From Chloroflexota bacterium (GTDB taxonomy: Bacteria; Chloroflexota; Limnocylindria; P2-11E), in NCBI GenBank assembly GCA_005889275.1, contig VBFI01000052.1, forward strand, positions 1 through 45,705: DNA of 45,705 bases, written 5' to 3'. This document shows, piece by piece, positions 15,440 to 24,456 of this stretch. The position numbers and the translations under genes were made by a program. The notes below the pieces were generated by a model. The model was not told where the DNA came from, ran no database searches, and worked only from the letters and a program-made list of their open reading frames with translations. Within the stretch, counting starts at the first letter, position 1; each line of letters begins with the position of its first letter.

Positions 15440-16736
15440 AGTTCCGCGCCGTCCGACCGGACAAGCTCGGCAGCGTCGACGCGATCGTGGTTCCGCTGTT
15501 CGCAGACACGCCGCCGCCCTCGTGGCTCCCGCGAGCGACCCGCACGGCGATCGCGCGGATCCAGAAGCAGGAGCATGGAACGACCCGGCTCTACGGCGTG
15601 AACACGCTGCACGGCGATCCGCGCATCGTCCTCGTCGGAGCCGGGAAGCCGGGCGAGCTCGACGCCGAACGCGTGCGCAATATCGCGAGCGCGGGGATCC
15701 GCGCGCTCTGGCGATCGTCTCTGCGCAAAGTCGCCATCGGCGTTCCGCGCGGCGCGCTCACCAGTGCGCGCGCGGTGCAGGCGAGCGTCGAGGGGGCGAT
15801 CTACGCGATGTGGCGGCCCGAGGTTCACCGGACGCGCTCGGAAGAGCGGCATCTTCCGGAGATCGACACGGTGACGCTCGTCGCCGAGGACGCGCCGAAG
15901 GAGGCGATCGACCGCGGCGTCGCGATCGGTATCTCTCGGTCGCGCAGGGAAGCCACGAGCCGCCGCAGTTCATCGTGATGCGGCACAAGGGGCGGGGCGG
16001 GAGCGGCTACGACCTCGGCCTCGTGGGGAAGGGGATCACCTTCGATTCGGGCGGCATCTCGATCAAGCCAGCCGACAACATGCACCACATGAAGGCGGAC
16101 ATGACCGGAGCGGCCTCGGTGATCGCAGCTCTCGCGGCGATCGGAAAGCTCGGCGTGAAGGCGAACGTCATCGCCGTGGCGCCGTGCACCGAGAACCTCC
16201 CCGGCGGCGGTGCGACGAAACCCGGCGACGTCTTCACGGCGATGAGCGGGCGCACGGTCGAGGTGATCAACACCGACGCCGAGGGCCGGCTCGTCCTCGT
16301 CGACGGGATCAGCTACGCGCAGCGCGAGGGCGCGACACGGGTGGTCGACGTCGCCACGCTCACCGGGGCGATCGCCGTCGCCCTGGGCAACCACTTCACC
16401 GGGCTCTTTGGCAAGCCCGCCTCGTTCGTCGAGACCGTCCGCGCCACCGGCGCCGAGGCGGGCGACCGCCTCTGGCCGATGCCCCTCACCGACGAGTACC
16501 GCGAAGAGATCAAAGGTGAGGTGGCCGACATCCGCAACAGCGCGGGACGCGAGGGCGGGGCGATCAAGGCCGCCGCGTTCCTCGATTCCGCGGTCGAGGA
16601 CGGCACGGAGTGGGCGCACCTCGACATCGCGGGGACGTTCTGGTTCGACCGCGACCGATCGCACGCACCCAAGGGGCCGCAGGGTCCGATCGTGCGAACG
16701 CTCGTCGCGCTTGCGGAGCGGTACGCGCGGGGCTGA
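15436..16736 (+). pseudogene. pepA: Leucyl aminopeptidase (M17, PepA) broken by an internal deletion and frameshift
   Basis: Residues from 15436 read as the N-terminal M17 domain up to about GVAIG (near 15929), then the frame runs into a stop at 15978. From about 15932 the +1-shifted frame reads SVAQGSHEPPQFIVMRHKG and continues to 16736 as a complete catalytic domain. Metal and active-site motifs are intact: GKGITFDSGGISIKP, MKADM and NTDAEGRL. In normal PepA about 50 residues separate GVAIG from SVAQGS, so a deletion of roughly 150 bases, not a multiple of three, has removed the linker. The 3' part could only be translated from an internal start such as GTG 15975. Either a genuine recent pseudogene or an assembly error. 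Confidence 0.85.
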
Positions 16737-16740
16737 CAAT
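16735..16740 (+). promoter_or_regulatory. -10-like hexamer GACAAT before the uvrD leader ORF
   Basis: GACAAT overlaps the pepA stop and lies seven bases before the ATG of a 14-codon ORF that leads into the helicase gene. It matches four of six positions of TATAAT. Confidence 0.4.
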
Positions 16741-16747
16741 AGAACGA

Positions 16748-16792
16748 ATGGTCTATCGGCGCTCACTGGACCCGCCGTCGCCGCGAGGATGA
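16748..16792 (+). CDS. 14-codon upstream ORF coupled to the helicase gene
   Basis: ATG 16748 opens a 14-residue ORF ([14 protein letters not shown]) whose TGA overlaps the helicase ATG by the ATGA arrangement. The ORF has no Shine-Dalgarno and a -10-like GACAAT seven bases upstream, so it may be read from a leaderless mRNA. The helicase start has GAGG directly abutting it, too close to act as a ribosome binding site, so helicase translation probably depends on termination-reinitiation. The DPPSP sequence might slow ribosomes. Too short for protein-level proof. Confidence 0.45.
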   Translation: MVYRRSLDPPSPRG

Positions 16793-19785
16793 ACGAGCAG
16801 CTCAGCTTCGCGCTTGGCGAGCCAAAACCCGACATCCTCGGCACGCTCACCCCCGAGCAACGCCTCGCGGTCGAGCACGGAGCCGGACCGCTCCTCGTCG
16901 TGGCCGGCGCCGGGACGGGGAAGACGCACGTGCTCACCGCACGGATCGTCCATCTCATCACCTCGCTCGCGGCGAAGCCGCACGAGATCCTCGCGGTGAC
17001 CTTCACCGAGCGCGCCGCCGCGGAGATGCAGGAGCGCGTCGACATCAACACGCCGATCGGGCTGAACGACGCGGTCATCCGCACCTTCCACGGGTTCGGT
17101 GACGAGGTCTTCCGCGAGTTCGCCCTCGAGCTCGGCCGCTCGGGGGAGCTGCGGGTCCTCTCCCCGGCGGAGCAGGTGATCCTCGTGCGCGAGCACCTCT
17201 ACGGCTGCGCGCAGTGCGAGATCGCCCTGCCTCTCGAGCGGTACCGTCCGGCCGGCGACCCGCTTGCCCACGTGCGCGCGCTGCTCGATCTCTTTGGCCG
17301 CGCGCGCGACGAGGACGTCTCGCCCGAGGCGTACCTGGGATACGCGCGCGCGCTGCGCGAGGCCGTGGGGGAGTCCCTCGACGCCGACGTGAAGGCGGAC
17401 GAGGCCGCGATGCACGAGGAGCTTGCGGCGACCTACGACGCATACACCAGAATCAAGGAGCGTCACGGCGTCGTCGATTTCGGCGACCAGATCGCGCTCA
17501 CCTTACGGCTCCTCCGCGATCACCCCGCGGCGTCGGCCAGGCTCCGCGCGCGCTTCCGCTACGTCCTCGTCGACGAATTCCAGGACACCAACGACGCGCA
17601 GTTCGAGCTGCTCCACCTTCTGGGCGAGCCGCACCACAACATCACCGTGGTCGGCGACGACGACCAGTCGATCTTCGCCTGGCGCGGCGGGACGCTCCGG
17701 AACTTCGCCAGATTCCGCGAGGCGTATCCCGACCACACGACCGTCGCGCTCATCGAGAACCGGCGCTCGCCGCAGGACCTCCTGGATGCGGCGTACCGGC
17801 TCATCACCAAGAATCCCGAACGGCTCGAGACGACGCTTGCCATCGACAAGCACCTCCGCGGCCGGCCGCCCGGCGAGGCCAGCGCGATCGATCACATCCA
17901 GAAGGTCAGCGGCGCCGACGAGGCCGACGCGGTGGCCGAGCTCATCGCGAGTGAGGCGGTCCGCCGCCAGCGCCGCTATGGCGAGTTCGCGATCCTCGTG
18001 CGAAACAACTCGGACGCGACGCCCTTCCTCCACGCCCTTGCGCAAAGACAGATCCCGACGCACTTCTCCGGGGGCGGACAGCTCTACGAGCGCCCCGAGA
18101 TCCGTCTGCTCATCTCCTTTCTGTCGGCGGTCGCGCTGCCCTCCGACTCGCGCCACGTCTACCACCTCGCGGTCAGCTCGCTCTACGCGTTTCCCGCCGA
18201 TGAGCTGGCGCGCGCGATGGAGCGAAGCGGACGGCGGCAGAAACCCCTCCGCGAGGTGTTCGCCGAGATCGCGAGCGGCGCGATCCCCTCCGGCCCCGAG
18301 GCGACGGCCTCGGCCGCGGCGCTGTGCGGCGATCTCGACGATTACGCCGCGCGCGCCACCGAGCTCACCACCGCCGCGCTGCTCTACGAGTTCCTCGATC
18401 GCTCCAAGCTGCTCGCGCGGTACCTGGACCCAGACTCGGCGCTGGTCGAGGAGCAGGGCCGCAACGTCGCGAAATTCCTGCGCCTCGTTCACAACGCCGG
18501 CCGCGCCCTTTCGACCGATCACGCCTCCTTTTTTGTCCCGCACCTGGAGCTCCTTCGCGAGGCGGGGGACGATCCGGTCGCCGCGGACTTCGAAGCGTCG
18601 CGCGAGCAGGTGAACGTCCTCAGCATCCACAAGGCGAAGGGCCTCGAGTTCGCGGTCGTCTTCTTGGTGCACGCGACCGACGAGCGCCTTCCCGGGCAGG
18701 CGCGGCTCGACGCGTTCCGGCTCCCCGATGGGCTCTCGCGGATCCCGCCGCCGGACCGCGAACGGCACATCGCCGAGGAGCGGCGGCTCGCCTACGTCGC
18801 GATGACCCGCGCGAAGGATCTGTTCGCTTTTACCAGCGCGATCGACTACGGCTTCCAGCGGCCGAGCCGGCCGAGCCGCTTCATCGGCGAGGCGCTCGGT
18901 CGCGAGCCTTCACGGCTCTCCGCGCGTCTTGCGGTCGTCGAGGAGCTGCAGCGTTTTCAGCGCCCGCCGGCCGAGGCCGACGCGCCGCTTCCCGCCCTCG
19001 GCGTCGATGACGTGCTCACGGTGTCGTACGAGGCCATCGACGACTACCAGCGCTGCGCCCTCCTGTATCGCTTCAAGCACGTCCTCCGGATCCCGGTGCT
19101 GCCGACGCCGCAGATGACCTACGGCCTCGCGCTCCACGAGGCCGTGCGCGACTATCTGCGACGCAAGCGCGATGGCGAGACGCCGTCGCTCGCCGAGCTG
19201 CAGGCGGTCTTCCGCGCGGCGTGGCTCGCCGAGGGATTCATCAGCCCGGCTCACGAAAGCGAGCGCTTCCAGGCAGGACTTGATTCGCTCCGTCGCTTTC
19301 ACGAGCAGGAGCGTGCGGAGATCGCGCCCGATCTCGTCGAGCAGCGCTTCAGCTTCATGCTCGGCAACGACCGCGTGGTGGGACGCTGGGACCGCGTCGA
19401 TCGCACCGCCGACGGCCCGGTCATCGTCGACTACAAGGCGGGGGCCGATGAGGAGGGGAGCGGCCGCGCGCAGCGCGCGGCGAACGAGAGCCTCCAGCTT
19501 CGCCTCTACGCCCTCGCCCACGAGCGTGTGTACCGCGAGCGCCCGGTCCGCGCGGTCTTGCACTACCTCGAGAGCGGTGAGCGGGGCACGGTCACGCCGA
19601 ACGACGACAGCCTCGGCGCGGTCCGCGCGCTCGTGACCGCGACCGCCGCGAGGATCCGCGCACGGGAGTTCGCCGCGAATCCCAAGGGGCTGCGGACATG
19701 TCAGCAGTGCCCCTATCACCAGATCTGTCCGAGTTCCCTGACCGCGCGAGCCGCCGGCGCGGCGGCGGTGCCCACGCCGGCCTAG
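16789..19785 (+). CDS. UvrD/PcrA-like helicase fused to a PD-(D/E)XK Fe-S nuclease domain
   Basis: A 998-residue superfamily 1A helicase with a C-terminal nuclease. Helicase motifs: [10 protein letters not shown] (Walker A, about 41-50), [13 protein letters not shown] (Walker B, about 261), [12 protein letters not shown] (motif III), HKAKGLEF (about 616) and [11 protein letters not shown] (about 669). The C-terminal PD-(D/E)XK domain shows VIVDYKAG (about 881) and SLQLRLYAL. Cysteine YQRC (about 755) plus [10 protein letters not shown] (about 971-980) fit the four cysteines of a 4Fe-4S AddB/RecB-type nuclease. It likely processes double-strand breaks or damaged DNA, as in AdnAB or AddAB. ATG 16789 overlaps the leader ORF stop; the longer track start lies within pepA. 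Confidence 0.92.
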   Translation: MNEQLSFALGEPKPDILGTLTPEQRLAVEHGAGPLLVVAGAGTGKTHVLTARIVHLITSLAAKPHEILAVTFTERAAAEMQERVDINTPIGLNDAVIRTFHGFGDEVFREFALELGRSGELRVLSPAEQVILVREHLYGCAQCEIALPLERYRPAGDPLAHVRALLDLFGRARDEDVSPEAYLGYARALREAVGESLDADVKADEAAMHEELAATYDAYTRIKERHGVVDFGDQIALTLRLLRDHPAASARLRARFRYVLVDEFQDTNDAQFELLHLLGEPHHNITVVGDDDQSIFAWRGGTLRNFARFREAYPDHTTVALIENRRSPQDLLDAAYRLITKNPERLETTLAIDKHLRGRPPGEASAIDHIQKVSGADEADAVAELIASEAVRRQRRYGEFAILVRNNSDATPFLHALAQRQIPTHFSGGGQLYERPEIRLLISFLSAVALPSDSRHVYHLAVSSLYAFPADELARAMERSGRRQKPLREVFAEIASGAIPSGPEATASAAALCGDLDDYAARATELTTAALLYEFLDRSKLLARYLDPDSALVEEQGRNVAKFLRLVHNAGRALSTDHASFFVPHLELLREAGDDPVAADFEASREQVNVLSIHKAKGLEFAVVFLVHATDERLPGQARLDAFRLPDGLSRIPPPDRERHIAEERRLAYVAMTRAKDLFAFTSAIDYGFQRPSRPSRFIGEALGREPSRLSARLAVVEELQRFQRPPAEADAPLPALGVDDVLTVSYEAIDDYQRCALLYRFKHVLRIPVLPTPQMTYGLALHEAVRDYLRRKRDGETPSLAELQAVFRAAWLAEGFISPAHESERFQAGLDSLRRFHEQERAEIAPDLVEQRFSFMLGNDRVVGRWDRVDRTADGPVIVDYKAGADEEGSGRAQRAANESLQLRLYALAHERVYRERPVRAVLHYLESGERGTVTPNDDSLGAVRALVTATAARIRAREFAANPKGLRTCQQCPYHQICPSSLTARAAGAAAVPTPA

Positions 19786-19804
19786 CGTCTCTGCGCAGAG
19801 ACGC
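19785..19804. repeat. Perfect 20-bp palindrome after the helicase gene
   Basis: GCGTCTCTGCGCAGAGACGC is its own reverse complement and begins at the last base of the helicase stop codon. It lies just upstream of the strong terminator, where it probably adds to transcript 3'-end structure. Confidence 0.5.
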
Positions 19805-19814
19805 CGCCGGAGAA

Positions 19815-19853
19815 AAGAAAAAGCAGGGAGCGCGAAGCTCCCTGCTTTTCTTT
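19815..19853. terminator. Strong bidirectional rho-independent terminator
   Basis: AAAAGCAGGGAGC pairs perfectly with GCTCCCTGCTTTT around a GCGAA loop. A-rich bases on the left and TCTTT on the right make it work for both the plus-strand helicase and the minus-strand gene that ends at 19865. Confidence 0.92.
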
Positions 19854-19864
19854 GGTCGCGAGAG

Positions 19865-20389
19865 CTATGCGGCGACGGTGGTGCGTCGATCAGCGCGGAT
19901 GAGCTGCGCGAGGCGAAGCGCGCCGCCGAGCGCAACGAGAGCCGCCACGAGCGGCACGGCCACGCCGAGCGGGTCGGTCGCGGGCGCCGAGGCTGGTGTG
20001 CCGGCGGACGACCCGACCGGTCCGAGGACGGTGATCGAGCCGAGATCCATCGGCGCGAAGAACGAACCCTGGGTCACCTGCCAGGTGTACGTGCCCGCGG
20101 CGGGGAAGTAGACCTTGGCCGTGTAGTGGCCCGCCGTTCCGTCGGGCGTCCCGGGGTACGAGAGCACCTTGCCGGTCCCGTTGCGAATGACGATCTCCGT
20201 CGTGTCCGCCTTGTACGGCTCGACGCTGTCCATGCGGATCGTGTAGCCGAGCGTGTAGTTCTGGCCGGCGTGCCACTCGCCCGGCAGGCTGTCGAACTTG
20301 GTGACCGCGCCTTCCTTCGCGAGCGCCACGCCGCTCATCGCGACGAGGGCGCCCAGCGCGCCGAGTGCGAGGATCAAGGTGCGCCGCAT
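19865..20389 (-). CDS. Secreted, C-terminally membrane-anchored beta-domain protein
   Basis: A 174-residue protein with a signal peptide (residues 1-24, ending GVALA-KEG). A single extracytoplasmic beta-sandwich-like domain has the pattern LPGEWHAGQNYTLGYTIRM, EIVIRNGTGKVL and GHYTAKVYFPAAGTYTWQV. A proline/serine linker, one C-terminal helix (VAVPLVAALVALGGALRLAQLI) and a basic tail follow. The domain resembles YtkA/FixH or CopC-like extracellular folds, but no copper-binding histidine or methionine cluster is clear, so the role is unknown. The ATG is preceded by GGAGG seven bases upstream. The gene ends at the shared terminator. Confidence 0.7.
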   Translation of the reverse strand: MRRTLILALGALGALVAMSGVALAKEGAVTKFDSLPGEWHAGQNYTLGYTIRMDSVEPYKADTTEIVIRNGTGKVLSYPGTPDGTAGHYTAKVYFPAAGTYTWQVTQGSFFAPMDLGSITVLGPVGSSAGTPASAPATDPLGVAVPLVAALVALGGALRLAQLIRADRRTTVAA

Positions 20390-20481
20390 GCGTGCCTCCA
20401 GCGGTGGCTGCATGGCCCTTGCGCCACTCGTCATCCATACAACGGCGTCTGACCTTGGTTCCCGGAGGGCCGGGAGCTCGC

Positions 20482-21711
20482 TCAGGCCGCCGCCGCGAGC
20501 GCGGGCTCGACGGGCCCCGCCCCGCGTGAGCGCACGAGCAGGAAGAGGAGGGCCAGCGCGAGCACGATGTTGATCGCAAGCATCGCGAAGATCCCGCGAT
20601 AGCCAAAGCGCGGGAGAAAGAGCTCGGCCGCGACGAAGATAGAGAGTGGGATCGCGACGGACTCCGAGGCCGCCTTCAGGCCGGCGAAGACCCCGGTCTC
20701 GTCGTGCGGGATGAGCTCGGTGAGGAGCGGCCACGACATCGCCGTGGCGGCGCCGTTGCCGATCCCGGCGAGCACCACGACGCCGACGGTCTGCGGGAGT
20801 CCATGGACGATCGTCCCACCGATCGCCCCGAGGACGAGGATCGCCCAGCCCGCCGCGAGGACCGCGCGCGTCCCGAACCGCTCGGCGATCTTTCCTGACG
20901 CCACCGCCGAGATCGCCGTCACGAGCAGGGTGAGACCCGCGAGCGCGAACGCGACCTCGGCGCTCTCGCCGATGTCTTCGATGATGAAGAGCGTGAGGTA
21001 GGGCAGCACGGCGTTGATGCCGAACTGGTAAACGAAGAGCGTCAGCAGGTAGCGCATCGCGGCGCCGTGGCTCACGACGGCGCGAACGTAGCGCCCCCAC
21101 GAGTAGTGCTCCTTCCGCGCGATGAGGTCCCGCCGCTCCTTGATACCAAATACGGTTGCAGCAAACGAGGCCACCATGACCGCGCCGACGAGGGCGTAGG
21201 TCCAGAGCGGCACCTCGCCCGAGGCCGCGGCCCGCGAGACGACGACCAGAAACGCCACCTGCGCAAGGAGCTGGACCGCCGTCGAGACACCCGACAGAAG
21301 GCCCCGTTCGTGGACCGGAGCGATATCGGCGAGAAGCGCCGCGTATGGGTCCACGGCGGCGTTGAAGAAGATCGAGAAGAGGAAGATCGCGATCGCGAGG
21401 CCGAGCAGCGTGTGGGTGAAGAACCCGGCGATGACGAAGAAGAACGCCGACAGCGGGATGCCGACCGCGATGAAGATGCGCCGCCGACCGAGGTGCGGGG
21501 TCCAGATGCGGTCCGAGACCGCTCCGACCGTCGGCTGGATGACGACGCCCTCGATGCTCCTCGTGCTCGAGAGCAGCCCGGTGAGCAGGTCCGGCGCGCC
21601 GGCGCCCTTCAGGATCGTCGGCAGCACGAAGTTGTTGAACGCGAAGAAGGCGCCCGCCCCGATCGACCCGGCCGAGTAGAGCGCCGTCGTGCGCTTGTCG
21701 AGCGACTCCAT
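20482..21711 (-). CDS. MFS transporter, SLC45/GPH-like
   Basis: The product of about 409 residues has 12 hydrophobic segments and the MFS loop 2-3 pattern QPTVGAVSDRIWTPHLGRRRIFI. This resembles glycoside-pentoside-hexuronide or SLC45-type sugar transporters. A FGIKERRDLIARKEHYSWGRY cytosolic loop separates the two halves. The substrate cannot be read from sequence. ATG 21711 (MESLDKRTTALYSAGS) is preferred; the longer track ORF extends into the region that holds the divergent rmuC promoter. The gene is transcribed alone, away from rmuC. Confidence 0.85.
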   Translation of the reverse strand: MESLDKRTTALYSAGSIGAGAFFAFNNFVLPTILKGAGAPDLLTGLLSSTRSIEGVVIQPTVGAVSDRIWTPHLGRRRIFIAVGIPLSAFFFVIAGFFTHTLLGLAIAIFLFSIFFNAAVDPYAALLADIAPVHERGLLSGVSTAVQLLAQVAFLVVVSRAAASGEVPLWTYALVGAVMVASFAATVFGIKERRDLIARKEHYSWGRYVRAVVSHGAAMRYLLTLFVYQFGINAVLPYLTLFIIEDIGESAEVAFALAGLTLLVTAISAVASGKIAERFGTRAVLAAGWAILVLGAIGGTIVHGLPQTVGVVVLAGIGNGAATAMSWPLLTELIPHDETGVFAGLKAASESVAIPLSIFVAAELFLPRFGYRGIFAMLAINIVLALALLFLLVRSRGAGPVEPALAAAA

Positions 21712-21817
21712 CAGCCGGCGTTTGTAGCGCACGGCCGGTCCGGCTGAACGTGGCGCGCCCGACGAATGTCCGCTTGGAACACTTGTGCTAACGACCCCGG
21801 GAACGGAGAATCGCGCG

Positions 21818-22900
21818 ATGGACGTGGCCACGCTGCTCGCGCTCGCGGCGGCCCTCGCCGCCGTCGCCGCGCTCGCGATCGTGATCCGCCGACGCCCCGG
21901 CGACGGAGGCACGGTGGCGCTGTCGGCGCAGATCCAATCGGCCCAGCAGGGGATGCAGGGCAACGTGCAGCTCTTGGCGGCGTCGCTCGACGAGCTCCGC
22001 GGCGAGGTGCATCGCTCGCTCGGAGCCACCGAGCAGCAGCTCACCACTCAGACCGGGGCGACCCAGCGGACGCTGTCGGATCTCTCGCGCCAGCTCGGCG
22101 CGCTGTCGGAGCAGGGGCAGCGGATCGGCGAGCTCGCCAAGGACATCGGGTCGCTCCAGGACCTCCTGCGCGCGCCCAAGGCGCGCGGCGGCTTCGGCGA
22201 GCTGCTGCTCGAGCGGCTCCTCGGCGACGCGCTCCCGGTGTCGGCATACGAGGTCCAGTACACGTTCCGTGACGGGTCGCGCGTGGACGCGATCGTCCGG
22301 TACGCCGGTCGGATCGTGCCGATCGACGCGAAGTTCCCGAACGAGTCCTGGACCGCGCTCGCGCAGTCGCCCGAAACCGAGCGGCGAACGAAACGCCGCG
22401 CGTTCCTCCACCAGGTGCGCCGGCACGTCGAGGCGGTCTCGCGCTACGTCTCGCCGGCCGACGGCACGATCGACTACGCGTTCATGTACATCCCTTCCGA
22501 GGCCGTCTACTACGACGTCGTGTTGCGCGAAGAGGAGGGTGAGCCAGACCTCACCGCGTACTGCGCCGAGCGGCACGTCATCCCGGCGTCGCCGAACACG
22601 CTCCTCGCGTATCTCCAGGTGGTCGCGCTGGGTGTCCGCGGTCTCGCGATGCAGGAGCGCACGCGCGAGCTTCAGCAGGGAGTGGGCGCGGTCCGCCGCG
22701 AGTTCGAGCGCTTCGTCGAGCTCCACGATCAGCTCGGCCGCCATCTGGAGAACGCGACGAAGAAGTTCGACGAGACCGACCGCGCGCTCGCGCGAGCATC
22801 GGGTGCGATCGAGACGCTCGCGCAGGCGCCGATCGCCGCGGGGAGCGAGCAGGTCGCGCTGCCGCTCCGCCTCGACGCGCGCGACACCGAGGAGCGCTGA
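21818..22900 (+). CDS. rmuC: DNA recombination protein RmuC
   Basis: A 360-residue protein with an N-terminal membrane helix (VATLLALAAALAAVAALAIVI), a coiled-coil region (about 40-120, QIQSAQQGMQGNV...LSEQGQRIGEL) and the RmuC nuclease-like domain. The domain shows APKARGGFGELLLERLL, DAIVRYAGRIVPIDAKFPNESW and DYAFMYIPSEAVYY. RmuC limits DNA inversions and belongs to the PD-(D/E)XK fold; the IDAKFP segment is its active-site lysine region. ATG 21818 (MDVATLL) follows ACGGAGA and is preferred to the track ATG at 21785. It is followed at once by a small membrane protein gene. Confidence 0.9.
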   Translation: MDVATLLALAAALAAVAALAIVIRRRPGDGGTVALSAQIQSAQQGMQGNVQLLAASLDELRGEVHRSLGATEQQLTTQTGATQRTLSDLSRQLGALSEQGQRIGELAKDIGSLQDLLRAPKARGGFGELLLERLLGDALPVSAYEVQYTFRDGSRVDAIVRYAGRIVPIDAKFPNESWTALAQSPETERRTKRRAFLHQVRRHVEAVSRYVSPADGTIDYAFMYIPSEAVYYDVVLREEEGEPDLTAYCAERHVIPASPNTLLAYLQVVALGVRGLAMQERTRELQQGVGAVRREFERFVELHDQLGRHLENATKKFDETDRALARASGAIETLAQAPIAAGSEQVALPLRLDARDTEER

Positions 22901-23274
22901 CGAAGCTCGTTCTGGGCCTTCTCGCGATCGGCGGCGTCACTCTCGTCGCCTACCTCGTGGCGAACCGGGATCCGGACACCGCGCTCAGCGTTGGCGGAGT
23001 GATCGTCGGCTTCTCGGTCGCCCTAGCCGGCGCGACCGCGCTCGTCGCCCTGTCCTTCGAGGAGCGCGCGGCCGCGTTGGCTCGGCCACGCCGGCGTGAG
23101 CCGGCCCGCGGGCGCGCGCTGCGTCGCGGGATCGGGATCGGTGCGCTCGTCGGCGTCCTCGCGCTGCTTCGCGCGGTGGATGGGCTGACCGTGGTGACCG
23201 GTGGCTTCGTCGTCGCCGGCTTCCTGCTCGCCGAGCTGGTGCTCGCCGCGCGTCCGGTCTCGCGTTCGGGTTAG
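22897..23274 (+). CDS. Small multi-helix membrane protein, unknown
   Basis: The frame is open from 22897. A CTG there overlaps the rmuC stop as CTGA and would give 125 residues with four hydrophobic segments, the first being LVLGLLAIGGVTLVAYLVA. The first canonical start is GTG 22957, which would cut off that helix. The later part has helices VGGVIVGFSVALAGATALVALSF, GIGIGALVGVLALL and GGFVVAGFLLAELVLAA separated by a basic arginine-rich loop. A GGAG lies only two bases before the CTG, so the CTG start is uncertain. No family recognised. Confidence 0.5.
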   Translation: MTKLVLGLLAIGGVTLVAYLVANRDPDTALSVGGVIVGFSVALAGATALVALSFEERAAALARPRRREPARGRALRRGIGIGALVGVLALLRAVDGLTVVTGGFVVAGFLLAELVLAARPVSRSG

Positions 23275-23277
23275 CCT
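23272..23277 (+). promoter_or_regulatory. -10 hexamer TAGCCT six bases before the M20 gene
   Basis: TAGCCT then six bases then GTG, with no Shine-Dalgarno. The same TAGCCT-N6-GTG order occurs before thpR at 40414. It probably drives a leaderless transcript for the long operon that follows. Confidence 0.6.
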
Positions 23278-23283
23278 CGGCGC

Positions 23284-24456
23284 GTGAGCCCCGCGGACCG
23301 CAAGCGGCGGATCGGCGAGCGCGTCGACGCGCGCCGCGACGCGCTGGACCGCCTCGCGCTCGAGATCCACGCGCGGCCCGAGCTCGCCTTCGAGGAGCGC
23401 TTCGCCGCGGACGCGCTGTGCGCGTATCTCGAGAGCGAAGGGGCCCACCCGCGGCGCGGCATCGGCGGACTCGAGACCGCCTTCGTCGCCGAGGCAGGGA
23501 GCGGCGAGCCGGTCGTCGCGATCCTCGGCGAGTACGACGCGCTTCCCGGCGTCGGACACGCGTGCGGCCACAACCTCATGGGGACGGCGGCGGTCGGCGC
23601 GTTCCTCGCGCTCCGCGAGACGCTCGACGGGGTTCGCGGGCGCGTGCGATTGCTCGGCTGTCCCGCCGAGGAGCGCGGCAACGGCAAGACCTACCTCATC
23701 AAGGCGGGAGTCTTTGGGGACGTCGCGGCCGCGCTCATGTATCACCCAGGCGACCGCGACGAGGTCGACCCGCTGATGCTGGCGATGGTGAACCTCGACA
23801 TCGAGTTCGCGGGAAAGGCCGCCCACGCGGCGGCCGAGCCGCACGAGGGTGTGAACGCGCTGGACGGTCTCCTCCTCGGGTGGAACGCGCTGTCGGCGCT
23901 CCGGCTCACGATCCGGAGTGACTCGCGGGTCCACGGGATCATCACCGACGGCGGGAAGGCGGCGAACATCATCCCGGACCACGCCGCCGCCCGGCTCATG
24001 GTCCGCTCGCCCGACAACGCGTACCTCGCCGATCTGAAACGGCGCGTCCTCGCGTGCTTCGAGGGCGCGGCGCAGGCGACGGGGTGTGAGCTGCGGGCCG
24101 AATGGAGCGAGGTCTGCGAGGTGGTGACCACGAACCGCCCCCTCGCGGAGGCGTTCACGGCGAACGCGAAGAGTCTCGGTCGGACGCTCCACCCGCGGCG
24201 CGCCGCGGACACACATGGATCGACCGACATGGGCAACGTGACCACGATCGCGCCGGGCATCCATCCGTTCCTGTCGATCACCGACGTTCCGATCCCGGGG
24301 CACTCCGTCGCGTTCGCCGAAGCGGCGAAGACGCCGCAGGCGCTCGAGACCATGCACATCGCCGCGAAAGCACTCGCGATGACCGCGATCGACGTGCTCA
24401 CGGATCCCGGGCTCGCCAAGCGCGCGAAGGAGGCCCACAACGGACACAAAGCCTGA
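23284..24456 (+). CDS. M20 family amidohydrolase (AbgB/PM20D2-like)
   Basis: A 390-residue metal-dependent hydrolase. Motifs include ILGEYDALPGVGHACGHNLMGTAA with the first metal-binding histidine and aspartate-type ligands, and GCPAEERGNGKT. The dimerisation-domain core follows (FAGKAAHAAAEPHEGVNALDG), then STDMGNV and PGHSVAFAEA for the last ligand. The HACGHN spacing places it with amidohydrolases acting on N-acyl amino acids, aminobenzoyl-glutamate or dipeptides; the exact substrate is unknown. It opens a run of overlapping genes including a D-aminoacylase and DgcN/DgcA, so an N-acyl amino acid or peptidoglycan-derived substrate is plausible. Confidence 0.9.
   Translation: MSPADRKRRIGERVDARRDALDRLALEIHARPELAFEERFAADALCAYLESEGAHPRRGIGGLETAFVAEAGSGEPVVAILGEYDALPGVGHACGHNLMGTAAVGAFLALRETLDGVRGRVRLLGCPAEERGNGKTYLIKAGVFGDVAAALMYHPGDRDEVDPLMLAMVNLDIEFAGKAAHAAAEPHEGVNALDGLLLGWNALSALRLTIRSDSRVHGIITDGGKAANIIPDHAAARLMVRSPDNAYLADLKRRVLACFEGAAQATGCELRAEWSEVCEVVTTNRPLAEAFTANAKSLGRTLHPRRAADTHGSTDMGNVTTIAPGIHPFLSITDVPIPGHSVAFAEAAKTPQALETMHIAAKALAMTAIDVLTDPGLAKRAKEAHNGHKA

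Noticed and set aside
15436-15978. Possible selenoprotein read-through at the TGA ending the first pepA ORF
   Set aside because: The conserved sequence continues in a different frame before that TGA, so a frameshift, not recoding, explains it.
11748-16736. Search for tRNA-Sec (selC) or selD beside selA and selB
   Set aside because: No tRNA-like sequence lies in the short gaps and no SelD motif is seen; they must be elsewhere.
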